Assembly (NCBI GenBank): GCA_964007475.1
Contig: OZ023273.1
Span: 23,609,557-23,673,556, forward strand
DNA from: Hybos culiciformis
Lineage: Eukaryota > Arthropoda > Insecta > Diptera > Hybotidae
Direction of reading: 5' to 3'
Length of the DNA stretch: 64,000 nucleotides
How positions within the stretch are numbered: position 1 is the first letter of the stretch; every line of letters starts with the position of its first letter. Position numbers and translations under genes: made by a program. This document shows, piece after piece, positions 40,735 to 54,000 of this stretch. The notes below the pieces were generated by a model. It had not been told where the DNA came from and did no database searches. It worked only from the letters and a program-made list of their open reading frames with translations.

Positions 40735-42169
40735 TAGTAATTTTATTTACCTCGCAATGAATTCAAATTTTAAATATTTTCTATGAAATACTTATTATTA
40801 TATTTTTGAATAATGCCTGCCAACTTACTAACAAAGAACTAGAATAATCATTATAGAGCCAAAGTTTCTGTGTATTTTTTTAGAGTCTGATTTGTTCGTG
40901 AAGAACTATTCTTTTACATTTTTTAATTGCAATCAAATTCAGATAACTGAGCAATGGGAAATTTTTAATTTCTATCTTTTTGACTTTGTTTTTAAATAAT
41001 CTATGAAAAGATTGAGTGATAAGATTAATATTTCTCCTCTCATATTTTTAGATAATACCCAAGTTTTTAAATATATTAATGATTCAATCTAGATTTAATA
41101 ATACAAAATAATATTTTCTGCTACAGAATTTCAATTTTTATTCTGGTTGGAAAATTTATAATGTCATATACGTATACGTACATAAATATTTATGTGAATA
41201 TAAAAAAATGAACTGTTTAGTTATTGTTAAATTTCAATTGAGGCGCATTAAGTTTTTAAATAACAAATTTTATTGCATTGATAGTTTATGCTCGATTTCA
41301 TATTTGAGAAAAATTATGATTATTAAACTGTAGTTAGTGGAAAAAAATATACATAAAAATTAATAAAGCATTAATTTATTGCAAAAAATATTGAAAAATG
41401 ATGTAATTTTTTTATCAATAAAATCAAATAGTAGTCATATCATAAATGGTTCACTAATTGTGTGCTGATCATTGATTCGTTCAGGGGATCGCAGAAAATT
41501 TTATTCTTTTACAGTAAGCACATCTTTCGTAGACTTGTTATAATAGTAGGTACGTATAATAGTTATTTATATTTTTATTTATTTTAGCTCTCGGAAAATC
41601 TCACATAATAAATAAAATATTAAATATTTATTTTGAAAAAAAAAAAAAGAGAATGAAAATTGTATGAATTAGCTCAAACCGGCTCAAACGTTATTTGATG
41701 AAAATTTATGTACCTACATTCAAGAATGTATTCCAATTTTAATCGTAACTAATACTTGAAAGCAAAGTCAAAGTTTTCTCAATAATAAAATCTATGTACT
41801 TCTGCAGACGAAAATAGTTCCATTATGATTATAGTCATGAACTTCCAAAATTAATTTCTTATTTATTATTATTTATTTGCTGCATAGTGGTCAAATACTT
41901 AATTAAAAAAAATTAAATTAGTTAGTGGTCAAATTAACAATTTGTGTTTATTATACAAATCAGTTTAATAAATTAAATCAATAGAAAAAGCTAATTAAAA
42001 TTATTTTACATAATATGTATTCATTCTAATTAAATACAAAATTAATTAATGAATTATAAGTATAAATGTATATTTCAGGAACAGTGGGGTCAAGAATGTT
42101 AAGCATATATTTAGCATAATAATAGTATCACTAAAATCATTATCATTAGCAAAAGATTAAATTGCTTTT
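40735..42169. other. A/T-rich DNA, nothing recognised
   Basis: I see no gene or structured repeat between the palindrome and the gypsy remnant. Confidence 0.5.
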
Positions 42170-42785
42170 TTTTTTTTGGACAGAATTGTTATTCCAAATT
42201 CACTACAAAATAGAATATTGAAACAATTTCACAAGTATCATACTGCAATGGAGAGAGAATGTAATCCTTTGCTAGGAATTTCATTTATTGAACATTTAGT
42301 TCATCAATGTAATAAATGCATTATTATTTGCATTCATGACCAACAAATGCATTATTGCAATCATGATTAAGAAAAAAATTATTGCAATCATGACCAATAA
42401 CAAACGAGCGTGATATAGACATATTGGTTATGCAGGGCCAGCATAAAGAATTAAATTTTCTACAATTTCTACTACTAGTTGAGACATATTCAAATTGGGT
42501 GGAGATTATTTCAACCGATTCCAACACATTCAGACATCTAAATGCATTATTGCAGCAACTATTTTTTTAGAAGACATATTTGCACTTTTGGATCATCACA
42601 TTAACTTTTTACAAATAGTTAATACTTACGTAGTTTCAGTCAGAATTTTTCAAGAAGTTTTGTCAATTAAAAGCTATAAAACATCCAACTCAAATGAACA
42701 AGCAGAATCATTAAAGAAGTTGGAGGATGAATGAACGATGAAGGAAAATTTAAAATTGTTTCTTCATCGTTACTGTTCAGCACGT
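42170..42785 (+). pseudogene. Decayed Ty3/gypsy retrotransposon integrase
   Basis: The block reads, in broken frames, as parts of a Ty3/gypsy integrase. First comes a segment with IPNSLQNRILKQFHKYHT followed after a deletion by a QCNKC word, which fits the end of the H2C2 zinc-binding domain. Near 42430-42520 there are traces of the catalytic core, with a YSNWVEII-like word after a damaged start. Near 42680-42770 there is a segment with SNEQAESLKKLEDE and FLHRY words that fits the region around the core's third acidic residue. Several frameshifts and in-frame stops separate these parts, and no LTR, reverse transcriptase or gag is visible nearby. It is a dead fragment. The assignment rests on my recognition of the word order, not on a search. 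Confidence 0.75.
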
Positions 42786-42806
42786 TTTATTATACACTAG
42801 AAAAAA

Positions 42807-42832
42807 GCCTGCACAGAAAAAATAGTGCAGGC
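42807..42832. repeat. Perfect 8-bp stem-loop
   Basis: GCCTGCAC, a 10-base A-rich loop, and GTGCAGGC follow directly after the integrase remnant. It could be part of the same retrotransposon relic or chance; no poly-T tract follows that would suggest a terminator. Confidence 0.5.
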
Positions 42833-42897
42833 CCTAGCCTAGTAACTATGCCCTGTTTTTAGTCATTTCGAAACGAATGCGTTATTTTTTTATTGAT

Positions 42898-42954
42898 AAA
42901 GTACGCCTTGGTTTTTTTGTTTACATTTTAAAATTTTTATTAAAGTACGCCTTG
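42898..42954. repeat. Spaced direct repeat AAAGTACGCCTTG
   Basis: Two exact copies of the 13-mer AAAGTACGCCTTG start at 42898 and 42942, 44 bases apart, just beyond the retrotransposon remnant. Confidence 0.8.
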
Positions 42955-45900
42955 CATTCAGTGTTGCATAGCCATTCGGTTATTTTATTTATTATGTACG
43001 TTCAAAAAAATAAATAGAGGAAAGTGCCAACACTGTCAAGGTCGTTTAAGAGGTGAGTTCACCTTTTATTATATTAGATAGATTATGCTTTAATTCTAGT
43101 AACTTTTATAATGTAATTAGAATTAGAACGCATCAGAATTAAATATTTTAATTCAAATTCAGAATTTTAAATTGAAAACCTATATGCATATGACGATGGT
43201 TTAAGTATATACATAATTTGAATATTCAAGAACTAAGGACAAAACTTTTTAAAATATTCATAATTTAAATAAAAATAAAAAATAAAATTTATTTACTTAA
43301 GGTATGCACAAACCGAAGGTATGACATAAATGACATTATAAATTTTTTAACGTAATTTTATGTAAACAATTATTACATGTTGACAAAACTAATTATAATA
43401 CCGTATGTATGAATTAATTGAAAATGTAATCTCGAAATAAGTTTTTAAGTTTGATATTTTCAAAAACTTTCTATCCTACAATCAAAACTTAGATTAGAAC
43501 AAAGTAAATAAAATTTATATATAAGTAAGTAATCTTACTTTCGCTTAGTAAAAAAATTATGTTTAGAAGCCGCTAATCAAAAATTCTTAAATGATAATAA
43601 TATGTAGTAAAAATACTAAACAAACCATATAAACCACATTTCACTGATTACCGCTCTAATTTTTTTTTATTATAATTGAAGCTTTGAATGATTCATGGTT
43701 TTTTTCCCAGCAAGTAAGAAAATACGTTGTCTGACAAGAAAAAATAATTTAAGGTCGTTGTAAAAATTTTAAGTGAGTTGTGATAATCGAATGCCTGTAT
43801 GTACGTATTTAAAAATTGTAAACAAATAAAAAATTAGAGATTATTATAAATTAAAAAAATCGAAAGATATTTAAATGCTTTGAACTTTATGCCAATAATA
43901 AGATAATGGGATACGGATGTGCTAAATTGTATTATACTGATGATGTTTAAAACAGTTATTTTACAGTGTTGCAGTACCCACTACACCAGCATTAAGTTTT
44001 CCTTCTTTTCGCGCCACTTTTTTTTTATTTAACGAAAATTGAACATTAGTCCCAAACCATTTATTTTGATAAAATTAAACTCTATCATATTATCTTCAGC
44101 AAAATAATTCATTTGATAGTTTGCTTTTTTTTGTAGAAATGATCAGTTTTAACTTTTTTAGTTTAGAATCTAAAGTTACAGGTACAAATAATGTTATGTA
44201 TCGAAAAGCTTATAAATAATTATGTGCAGCTAAACAATTTACTACAAGCTTACATTGGACTTTTTGAGATGATAGTTAATTTTTTTTTTTTGAATATATA
44301 AGTAATGTTAATTAAACTCTAACTATATTTCATAGATAATATGTCAAAAAAATTCAATTTAAGGCATTATATTTTCGTATTTTTTGCTCAAAATTATCAA
44401 TGTTTTCGTATGTCATAGGTTAAGTTGTGAAAAAGGAGGTTGTTGTACCTGAAGCTCCACAGGGATGAACGAAATAGTATGATCTATTTTCAAATCTTAA
44501 TTTTAAAACTTATTACACACATTTTTTGTTATAAATATTAATATTTTGTTATAAAATGTAAAGATTATATACTGGTAGCAGTAAATAAACAAATAAATAA
44601 ATAATTTTTGAACTCCATAAAATTGATAACAAATTATTTTAATATTTTCAAATCACAAAATAATTTAGTAATTTTTAACACAAAAATTACTTTATAACCT
44701 GAATTTTAACAATAAATTTTTTATTAGTTTTAATATCGAAATTTTCAACACAAAATAAAGTATAAATAATTACAAAATTTTAAAATAATCGAAAATTTAG
44801 TGCATTAAGTATATGAAAAATTTTATTTTTTGTATATATACTTAAATATGAATTCTTTAAAAAATATTTGAAATTTTTGTTAAGTAATTGAAATAATGAT
44901 ATTTACCAACTAACTAAATAAATATAAATCTTAGACCGAATAGCTTTAATTCACTGTAATTTCAAATTATATGACAAATTACTAAATCTTATTGAGAAAA
45001 GCTCATTTTTCAAGTTCATTGCTAATGCTGATTAATAAATTGAAAGTAGGTAAGTATGTGTAAATAATTAATTAAAAATTTAACGTTAATACTTATTTAT
45101 TGTATTTACTTACTGTTAAATAATGGAAGAGTTGCAATCTTAAATATGTAGATACCTAAGTATACATAGTAGTTGTACGAGATTTTTAAGGGATTTTTTT
45201 AAATGTTGATAAGTGAAATTTGGAAATTTCTTAATTGAACTGTTTTAAAGATGGTAATTATCTACTTAACTAATTTTATTTGGTATAACTATGAATTTTT
45301 GTAACTTAAAATAGACCTTGTGAATACGATAACCGTAAGATTTTGACGTTCGATCCTAATTACTTAATACTTAAAATTAAAACTACTTAATTGAGAAGCA
45401 CAATTTCTCTGTAGATATTAATATTTGGAACAGATCTATGTGAAACTATTAGTATTGCCAAACAATTAAAATTGACAAAATAAAAAATATATTAATTTAA
45501 GACAAGTTATTATTAATTGGTGAATATTTTTTTTTGTTTTAATATTTAAATTTATTAATACTTACAAACTAATTCTTAAAATTTTTGTTTTGTATTATAT
45601 AAATAAAAATATTAAAATTGCCTAAAATGTGAAGAATAAATAATGATCAAACAAACTAGTTTTATCCTTATATAATAATAATTTATTTTAATATTTTTTT
45701 GAACGTAAAACTGACGTCAAAGATAAACACAGCCCAACTTCCTTTTTAATCAAATTATTTTGGGACAAATAAAAAATACTAATAAACAAATAATAATAAG
45801 CGTTGTTGAAACTGCGACTGACGAAAAGAGCAACTATTGGAACTGATATACCAGAGTAGGCAATTTAAAATCAAGAAATCAAATGATTTTCGAAATTCAA

Positions 45901-48900
45901 AAAGGTTTATCAGTCAGTGATGAGCGTAAATATTATAATAATAATGTATAATTTTTTTTGTCTTGATTTTATAAGGGATTTCCAGTGTGTAATAAATAAA
46001 ACTAAAATATAGTTTATTAAGTTTATATTTAAATTTTATTTAAATTCAAGTATCTTTATATTTCATAGCCCATTGTTTGATGCTATATATTTCTTACCAA
46101 ATTTGTTTTCAAATGTTTACATTTAAATAAGAGCATGGTTCTAAATAATGTTCTTATTAAAAAATTAAAAATTCTGAAGATGCAGCAAACCATGGGCCGC
46201 GAAATACAAACATACTTGAACTTTGATAAAATTAAAATATAATCTTAATGAAATACATATATTTTAGTTTTATTTATCACTTATTAAAAAAAAAATTAAG
46301 GTAAAATAGAAATAAGAAATCGTTAATAATACATAACTATATCATCATAATAGATCTTACCCTGGATCTCAAAACTCTTATGGTTTACGGGAATCAGAAA
46401 CAGCTCTATTAAAAAAATATTTTCTCCTAAATTAGTACCTTCTTTATTAGTACCTCAGCTTTAGTCAGGTTTTATATATTTTTGACATTAAGTTAATTTT
46501 TTTGTATTAAATTTTTAGTCATTTATAACTAGAACTTTATGATTGATTTCTCATTAAATCAGGAATTAAAATATTTTCTTTATTTTTTAAAAAGTTGTTT
46601 GATTTTTTAAATTTGTTATTATACGAATTCTAACAAAAAAACTTGGCATTATTATACTAAAAGAATCCGCGAAATTACCAAAAGCTTAAAGGTATCTATT
46701 TAAAATAAAAATATTTACCGAGCAAAATAATAATTTTCTCCCCCTGCATATAATACGAAACTAACTTAAAATTAAAAATGATAGATAACAAAATAGGAAA
46801 AAAAAAAATAGAAAAAAATTTGGGACAAAAAAGTATGTAAAGTAGAAAATTTTTTGTATACGATATTAATATTACAAAAGCTTTCAAATGTAAATAATTT
46901 TTAAAAATTAACTAGTCTAATGGGACTACAATTTAGTTAAATAAAGTTTATAAATTTTCAATGCTAACGAAAAAACCACAAATGTATTGATATCTTAAAT
47001 AAAGAATCTATGATATTTTGATATTGGGTATTTGGAATAGAATTAGAATTTATAAATTTAAATTATCAAATAAAAAAACGTACATTTATATACCTATATA
47101 ATACATATAAGAGGATAATTATAAAAGCTTAAAAACATTAAAATTTTAGATAAAATGATTTAAGTGATAATACTGTTAATGTTAATATAATTCTTCGATG
47201 AGAGAGCAAGATTGAAAGTGATTAAAAAATAATTGTTTTTTTAATTAGAATTTTTTAATATAAGCATATATTTTTTGTTTTAATTTTTGAACAAACATTA
47301 TTAACTACAAATATCCTAGATGAACAAATAGAGTACAGACTAATTCCTTGTCATATACCCAAAAAGAATAGCTTACGTTTTCAATTACTCTACCTTAAAT
47401 TTCATTATAATAGTGTTTTCTTTAAAAGTGATAAAAATTAAGTGTTAGAAATAATACCACACCTCAATACCTCAATTCATTCATAAATGTAACGCGCTTA
47501 GTTTTTTTTCTTCTTTTATTTTTATTTTAAATTGAATATACATATACCTACTACACATGTTTTCAATTGACGAGCTAATGTACTTTCAATTTTTTTTGAA
47601 CATTATTAATTACAAGCTCTTAGAATAATAAAATTATCTATTGTTTGCGGGAACAACTGATAAAAGTGCATTACCACTCTTTGAAGGGACCTTTTTTTTT
47701 GATCAAATTCAGGTTTTTGAAATATACTTAATAATAAAGAATTAAATTCTAAACTCGATTCTAAATAAGCAGAAATTGAGACATGAATTCAATTTAAAAT
47801 AAACAAGTTTCGATTTACTTTACTGTTAAATCATTTTTGACCAAGGGGACAGCTTACTTAAATTTAAAACGACCAATTTGACATATAAGAATAATTATCA
47901 AACAAGTCAATCTTTTTTGTTTCGCTTAATTAATTAATTTTTTAATATAATTTGTGCAGAAGCAATTGAATATGAGTTATTTTTATATAATTTCATTACC
48001 AAAAATAGTTGATGATGTCATATAATACCATGAAGCGTATAAATTTTCAGCAAGATTTTACCAATGACATTGTAAGCGGTAGTTCTTAATGAGATTGGAA
48101 CTGTTTTAACGATCAACGAATAAGTTTAAAGTTTTAAGCGAAACATATTTTTTTCAAAATAGTTTAATGGTACTTTATAGACCAACTTATGACAATGGTT
48201 AACAATATTATTAAGTAGTACTTAGAAGTAAAATTTTTTAAATAATTATTGAACGCGCTAATGCGGAAAATTTGAATGTTTTATTTTTTGTTTAATTTAC
48301 CAAATTATTCATTTTATGCAATCAATCTTTAAGGTCAAAAAGTAAATCGAAAAATAAATCATCTGTGAAATAATTGTCGAGTCCATAAATTTTGGAAAAA
48401 AAAAAAAACAAAAAAACTTAATGACTTAGCCTTTAATTTTCTCAGTGTAATATCAAGTTAGAAATATTGAAATATTATGTCACAGAAAACATAGATTGAG
48501 AGAATCATACTTTTTGTTTTCATATACTATCTCTGCAGAGCATTGTATTGGCACATTTTTGAATTAAAATTAAAAGGCATTCTGCTTTTTAACTAGTTTT
48601 TTTTTTTTAATTTTATTGTAATATTATGTATTTATGCTAATAAAAAAAACAATAACTTTCATTCATTCAATGAGAAGTTTTTTTTTAAAAGTTCTGAAAT
48701 ATATGTCTATTTGTTGCTTTTTTTTAAGGACTGTCACAAAAGTTTTGCAAATTATTTAGAACTCAAGTAAGTAACTAAGATTGTGAATTTGTATTGTATT
48801 AATTAACGCATTTGTAAGATATATTTTTTTACTGTTTGGTACTGCCGCAGAAGATCCCATGTTCCAAAAAAAATAGTATGATATCAAAATGTTCCGGAAT

Positions 48901-49189
48901 TCCGAATGAAAACGCAGAAATAATTTATAATAATAATTTATAAATATATAAATGTTTGCAAGAACTTTTGAGACAACGATTTAAATTTCAACTTATAAGG
49001 AGATGAATTTAATTCTTCAATTTATAAACTCCTCATTATCACATGCTTTATAGGATTATTAATTATTGAAACTATCGATGTACGTATTTAGGTATATGTA
49101 TATACTAGGCACTGGGGTATCATTATTTATTGTGTACACAGTTTCTATCTCGATTTATATTTTGAAATTTTAGACTGAATGTGAAATAA
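42955..49189. other. A/T-rich DNA, nothing recognised
   Basis: About 6.2 kb with no supported exon. A strong donor-like AG/GTGAGT stands at 43051-43058, but no coding frame leads into it. The open frame on the minus strand at 46.7-46.9 kb is low-complexity and looks like chance. Confidence 0.5.
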
Positions 49190-49197
49190 TAGAAATC

Positions 49198-51073
49198 CGA
49201 GGGGTCAACCACAGCTTAAATAAAAATGCAAGTATTCCCAATTTTGGCAATAAACTGTATTTATTGCCATATTGCCAATATATTGCCAATATTGCCAATA
49301 TTCCCAAATATTGTCATATGTGACTTGTAGCCCCATCTACGAACGATTTTTGAATTCATTATCAACAGAATTAGAATGCTCTCATCAAGTAGATGCATTT
49401 CAATAAAAAAAAATTGAAAATTGGTTTAGCCGAGAAATCTTAATTTTAGTATTTGAGCAGATTTTCAGTATAAATTTTCCTTGCGATTTCAAATTGACTA
49501 TGTTGGATAAATGTCTCTCTACAGCTTTCGTAATTTTCAACCGATCATCAATGTTTAGGTGTCAAAATAAAAGGTGAGATTGTCTTGTCTTCTATAATTT
49601 AACGAAGTAAAAAAAAATTTATAATATTAGTTACAATGCCTTTAATGCTTGAAAAAGTGACCGGACTGCGTTTTTTCATTATTTGAGCATTACTATACCA
49701 GTCATTAAATTCGAAATGCTTGGGCGGTTTCAATGAAATGGAAAGGTAATTAGAACAGCTTTCCATTGCTATAAAGTAAATGGTGTTTCGATGGCTTGTT
49801 ACCGACTTATGAGTACAAATGTAGAAATATATACCTCAGAAAGCATGAAAAATTGCAATTGGTCCATTTAAAAAATTCGAGCGAAAAAATTGTTAAACAT
49901 GTTTCAGTAGTAAATTATAATATTTTGACGGCATAAGAAAAAGAAAAAATGCTACCTATAAAAAACTTACTTAATATTTATAGACTTAGTTAAGTACTTA
50001 ATATTTAAAGACTTTACAATAACTTTTTTTTAATATTATGATTAATATTATAATTATTAAGTATTATAATTTTTTTTTTTTTTTCTCCTTTCACAAATTG
50101 GTTATTTTGTGTAGAAAATATATTTCTTTATTTGTGTAGAAAATATATTTCTTTATTTGTGTAGAAAATATATTTCTTTATTTGTGTAGAAAATATATTT
50201 CTTCCTAGTTATTTGTGTAGAAAATATATTTCTTCCTAGTTATTTGTGTAGAAAATATATTTCTTTAGTTATTTGTGAACAAAATATTATTCTTCAATGC
50301 AAATTATTTGAAAAATATATTTTTGGTAGTTATTGATTTTTTGATAAGAAATATATTTCTTCATAAAAAATATATAAGTTAGATATACTTTTTCATAGAA
50401 ATTATTTGAAAAAAAATTTTTTTTTCATAGTGTTTTGTTTGGAAAGATATTTTAGGTAGCAATTTGTATGGGAAATATATTGCAATATCAATTTTTGTTC
50501 CACAAATATCAGAGTGATTTATTCCTTGATTAGAACAAAAGCTACTTAGGTATCTTTGATTAGAAGGAGCGTTGTGGCAGTAACGGTAGTTTTTTTTCTA
50601 TTTGTTTGTAGTATGTATATAGAATATTTTCTGTAAAAAATACACATTTGCAATATTTACATAAAAAGCAATAATTAAAGAATGCGTTGCCAAACTGAAA
50701 TTATTTGAAAACATGTAAAATAATAGCTGTGAAATCGTGTCGTTCCAACACTAGAAAATCCTAGAAATTAAAATAATTTTTCAGTTTATAAATTAGTCTC
50801 AGTTTCGGAACGCACTATTTAATTTTTTTATTAGAAAATGTTAATGTATTGTGTATAATTAAGACATAATGGGTGAAATATTGCCAAACTATTTCTCGTA
50901 TTCCCAATTTATTGCTATTATTGCCAATTAATTGCCTAAAATTCCCTCTATTGCCAAAAATTCCCCTGTATTGCTTTATTGCCGTAATTAATTGATTTAT
51001 TCCCTGTATTGCCAACTTATTGCCGTTATTGCCGAAGCAAAATGCAAGTATTCCCTTGGTGGTTGACCCCTCG
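49198..51073. mobile_element. hAT-like DNA element, 1.88 kb, with exact 8-bp target duplication
   Basis: The ends are a perfect 15-bp inverted repeat, CGAGGGGTCAACCAC on the left and its reverse complement on the right. They are flanked on both sides by the identical octamer TAGAAATC (49190-49197 and 51074-51081). An 8-bp duplication with an AGGGGTC-type terminal repeat is most like hAT transposons; P and Merlin elements also make 8-9 bp duplications. Both ends are dense in TTGCC and TTCCC words set in A/T-rich sequence: about four TTGCC on the left and eight on the right, all in the same orientation. The words AATGCAAGTATTCCC occur near both ends as a direct repeat. A minisatellite sits inside. 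I found no transposase frame, so it is probably non-autonomous. The minus-strand frame at 50815-51120 is just the TTGCC array read backwards. Confidence 0.85.
50104..50290. repeat. Minisatellite, 25/31-bp units
   Basis: Seven tandem copies share a core GTGTAGAAAATATATTTCTT. Copies begin near 50109, 50134, 50159, 50184, 50215, 50246 and 50275 (the last degenerate); the first spacings are 25 bp and the later ones 31 and 29 because of an added CCTAGT-type insert. Degenerate traces of GAAATATATTTCTT continue to about 50500. It lies entirely inside the 49.2-51.1 kb element. Confidence 0.9.
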
Positions 51074-51081
51074 TAGAAATC

Positions 51082-54000
51082 TAAAAGCCCATCTAGAACT
51101 AGTTTTTTGTCTATACCCATTTCGAGACTTTCAAAACAAAAAAATTAAAATATAAAATTACAAATAAATTGAACCATGAAAAAATATGCAAAAGAAAAAG
51201 AGAAAAATTTTAAGAAAATAATAAAATAAAACTATTGGTAAATTTTTTTTTTGTTTTTATTCATAATTTACGCATTGTTTTTTAATTAAATTCAAATTAG
51301 GTAATTTGGAACAAAAATGTGCGCTGAATAATTAAAATAGAAAATTTAATGTTTTTTATTGTTGAAACAAATACCAGACGTCTTGGATTTTTCTTATTTC
51401 TTGCAAAAATATTGCTTAAAAATAACTTTTAAATAAATAGAAGGTTGTTGTTGTGACCGCAATATGTTTTCCAAACGAAATATATTTATTTGAAATAAAA
51501 ATGCTTATACTTGATGAATTATATTGGAACTTTTTATATATATAAAATTTTCAATTATTTCATAGAATAAAAATAAAAAAAAACATTATTTTCAATTAAA
51601 TTTAAAACTTATCGTCTTTTAACTTATAGTTATACGTATTTACCTAAGTACATTATTTATTTATAAATCTCAAGAAACCTAGGACCTATCAAAACGTCAA
51701 ATAAGCACTACTGATATTCAGGCTGGAATAATTTGTATAAAATAATTTCTTAGTTCAAGACTATTGAATAGAACAAAATATAAAACTCGAAAAAAACTTT
51801 ATCTCATAAAAGTACAAAAAATATGCTTATTTGAAATTCCGATGGGATGGGATTATAAATTAAAATTTCATTGTACAAAAACTTAATGTTTAAAACTATA
51901 TACTTACTTAGTTACCAACGTATAACTAATTACCTACTCTATTATGAAATAGAATTCACACTTAAATAAAACTATAACACCAATAATTAATAGTACTATT
52001 TAAATTTGAAGTGCAGAGTAGGTACTTAGCATACTAAATTTTTTTTTTAATTTTCTTAAATTTTGGAAATCACAGAATTATAAAAACTATAACCATGTTA
52101 ATTCACTAAGCGGAACACTAATCCAGCTCTTCTTTTTATTATCATATTATAATTTTTTTTCTTATTTATGTAAGTATTTTGTTGAAAAAAATTGTTCACA
52201 ATTTTTTTGTTTTAAATTTAACATGTAGGTACGTTAATTAATCAGATGATTTCCATGGCCATTCAAATTCATAATCTCCGTCATCATATTTAAAAAAAAA
52301 AAAAAAAAATTTAATTTTCCTAAGCAATTGAAGTTAAAGTCATGGTTAAAAAAATGGCAAATTTACAACTGAGATAAACAACTATGTGTATACCTGATCT
52401 TACCGGAACATTAAATAATAATAAGTGTGTTGGTGTGATTGAAAATTTATAAATAAACATGAAATGTAAACCAAATTTGAGTTTAACTAGAATGTACACA
52501 TTATTCATAGGTATGTTTTTTCGTAAAATTAAAATATGTAGTTTTGAAGATTAGAGGCACGTTAAAGGTTCATTAATATTCACTTTGTTTTTAAACATTC
52601 TATTAATCTAAAATTTTTTTATCTTTATTTTTAAATACTTTTTAAAAAGTACATAATTCTAATTAGAATTTAAAAAATAAAAAATCTTGTTAAAATAGGT
52701 AAAAAAAAATTATCTGGGATTTTTTTTGTCATTTAAAAATTGTAATCAATTAAACATAAAAGAAGCTTTTGAAAAGTTACAATTTGATAAAAAAAAAACA
52801 ATATTTGTCTTTTTGATTAAAATTTAACAAAACCGGTTAATTTACGTATTTTTTTAAAATTCTATTCTAGATAAAATCATAAGAAACTCCATGTGCTTAG
52901 ATAAAAATTATATTTTGTTTTCTTTTATTTTATGAATGTTATTCCACTTAAAAAACTTGATGGCGGGAACATTTCAAAGAATTAATTTTATTACTTATTG
53001 ATATACCTACATTTATTATCTGGCATATTATGTTCATAACGTATGTAACAAACTTTCTTAAATCTCAAGTACCTACCTATTTATTCCGAACATTCAAAGT
53101 CTACCTACATTAATGTGCAGCCGTAGTGTACAAAATAATGAAATTCATCGAAGTTCTGTTGCTGATTAATCTAAGCTGGGAGCGTCAACCGGTTTTACGA
53201 TTAAGAAATGAACGATGCATCAAGTATTCAGTCTTGAAACAAAGAATTGAGAATAAAAACTCAATGCCCATCAGAACGCTGAATAGTCATATTGTTATTT
53301 ATTCTAATAAATATTTATTAAGCGCAGGCCTATAGGTACTATCGTTTTTTTATTTTATTGCTAGTTCAACTTTTTCATTTACAGGGATGAATTTTTATTG
53401 CAGATTATGTTAAATTTCATTCAATGTTGAAAATACGTAATTCAAGGTAGAAATAAAAAAAAAAAAAAATTATTTATTTTTGTTTAATTTCAAAACGCGG
53501 TTCATTTGAATTTCTTATTATTATTTAACATGAAATAATATTAAGTGAGTAGAAGATTTATTATACTTAGATACATATATTATTAATATATATTCTGATA
53601 ATTATTAAATAAATATCCGTCTAAATGTTACTTATTCCTTCTCTTCAATTAATATAAACTTTCGATTAAGTAATAAATTCTATTTAAATTTAAAATTCAT
53701 AATATTTGCTTGTAAGTATATATATACATATTTTGTGCAAATTGCTTTTATGGTGTTTTAACAAAGTTCAAGTTTTAAAATGATCCTCGTGTATCAAAAC
53801 AACACTTGAAATCTAAACTTTACATTTAAGATTATATTATTTTCAAATACTAAACATTTTTGAGGTTTGTCCACAGAGTGATTTTATGTGAATTACTAAA
53901 GTAATTTGAAGTTGTTGATTCAATCAATAATTTTTTTATAAATAATTATATAGTTACCTATATTACTTACTTATTTAGAAATTTTTTTTTAGACTAGAAT

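Noticed and set aside
45340..45362. GTTCGATCC word resembling a tRNA T-loop
   Set aside because: No acceptor or anticodon stems can be built around it.
50815..51120. 101-aa minus-strand open frame rich in Gly-Asn words
   Set aside because: It is the TTGCC/TTCCC array of the hAT-like element translated on the opposite strand.
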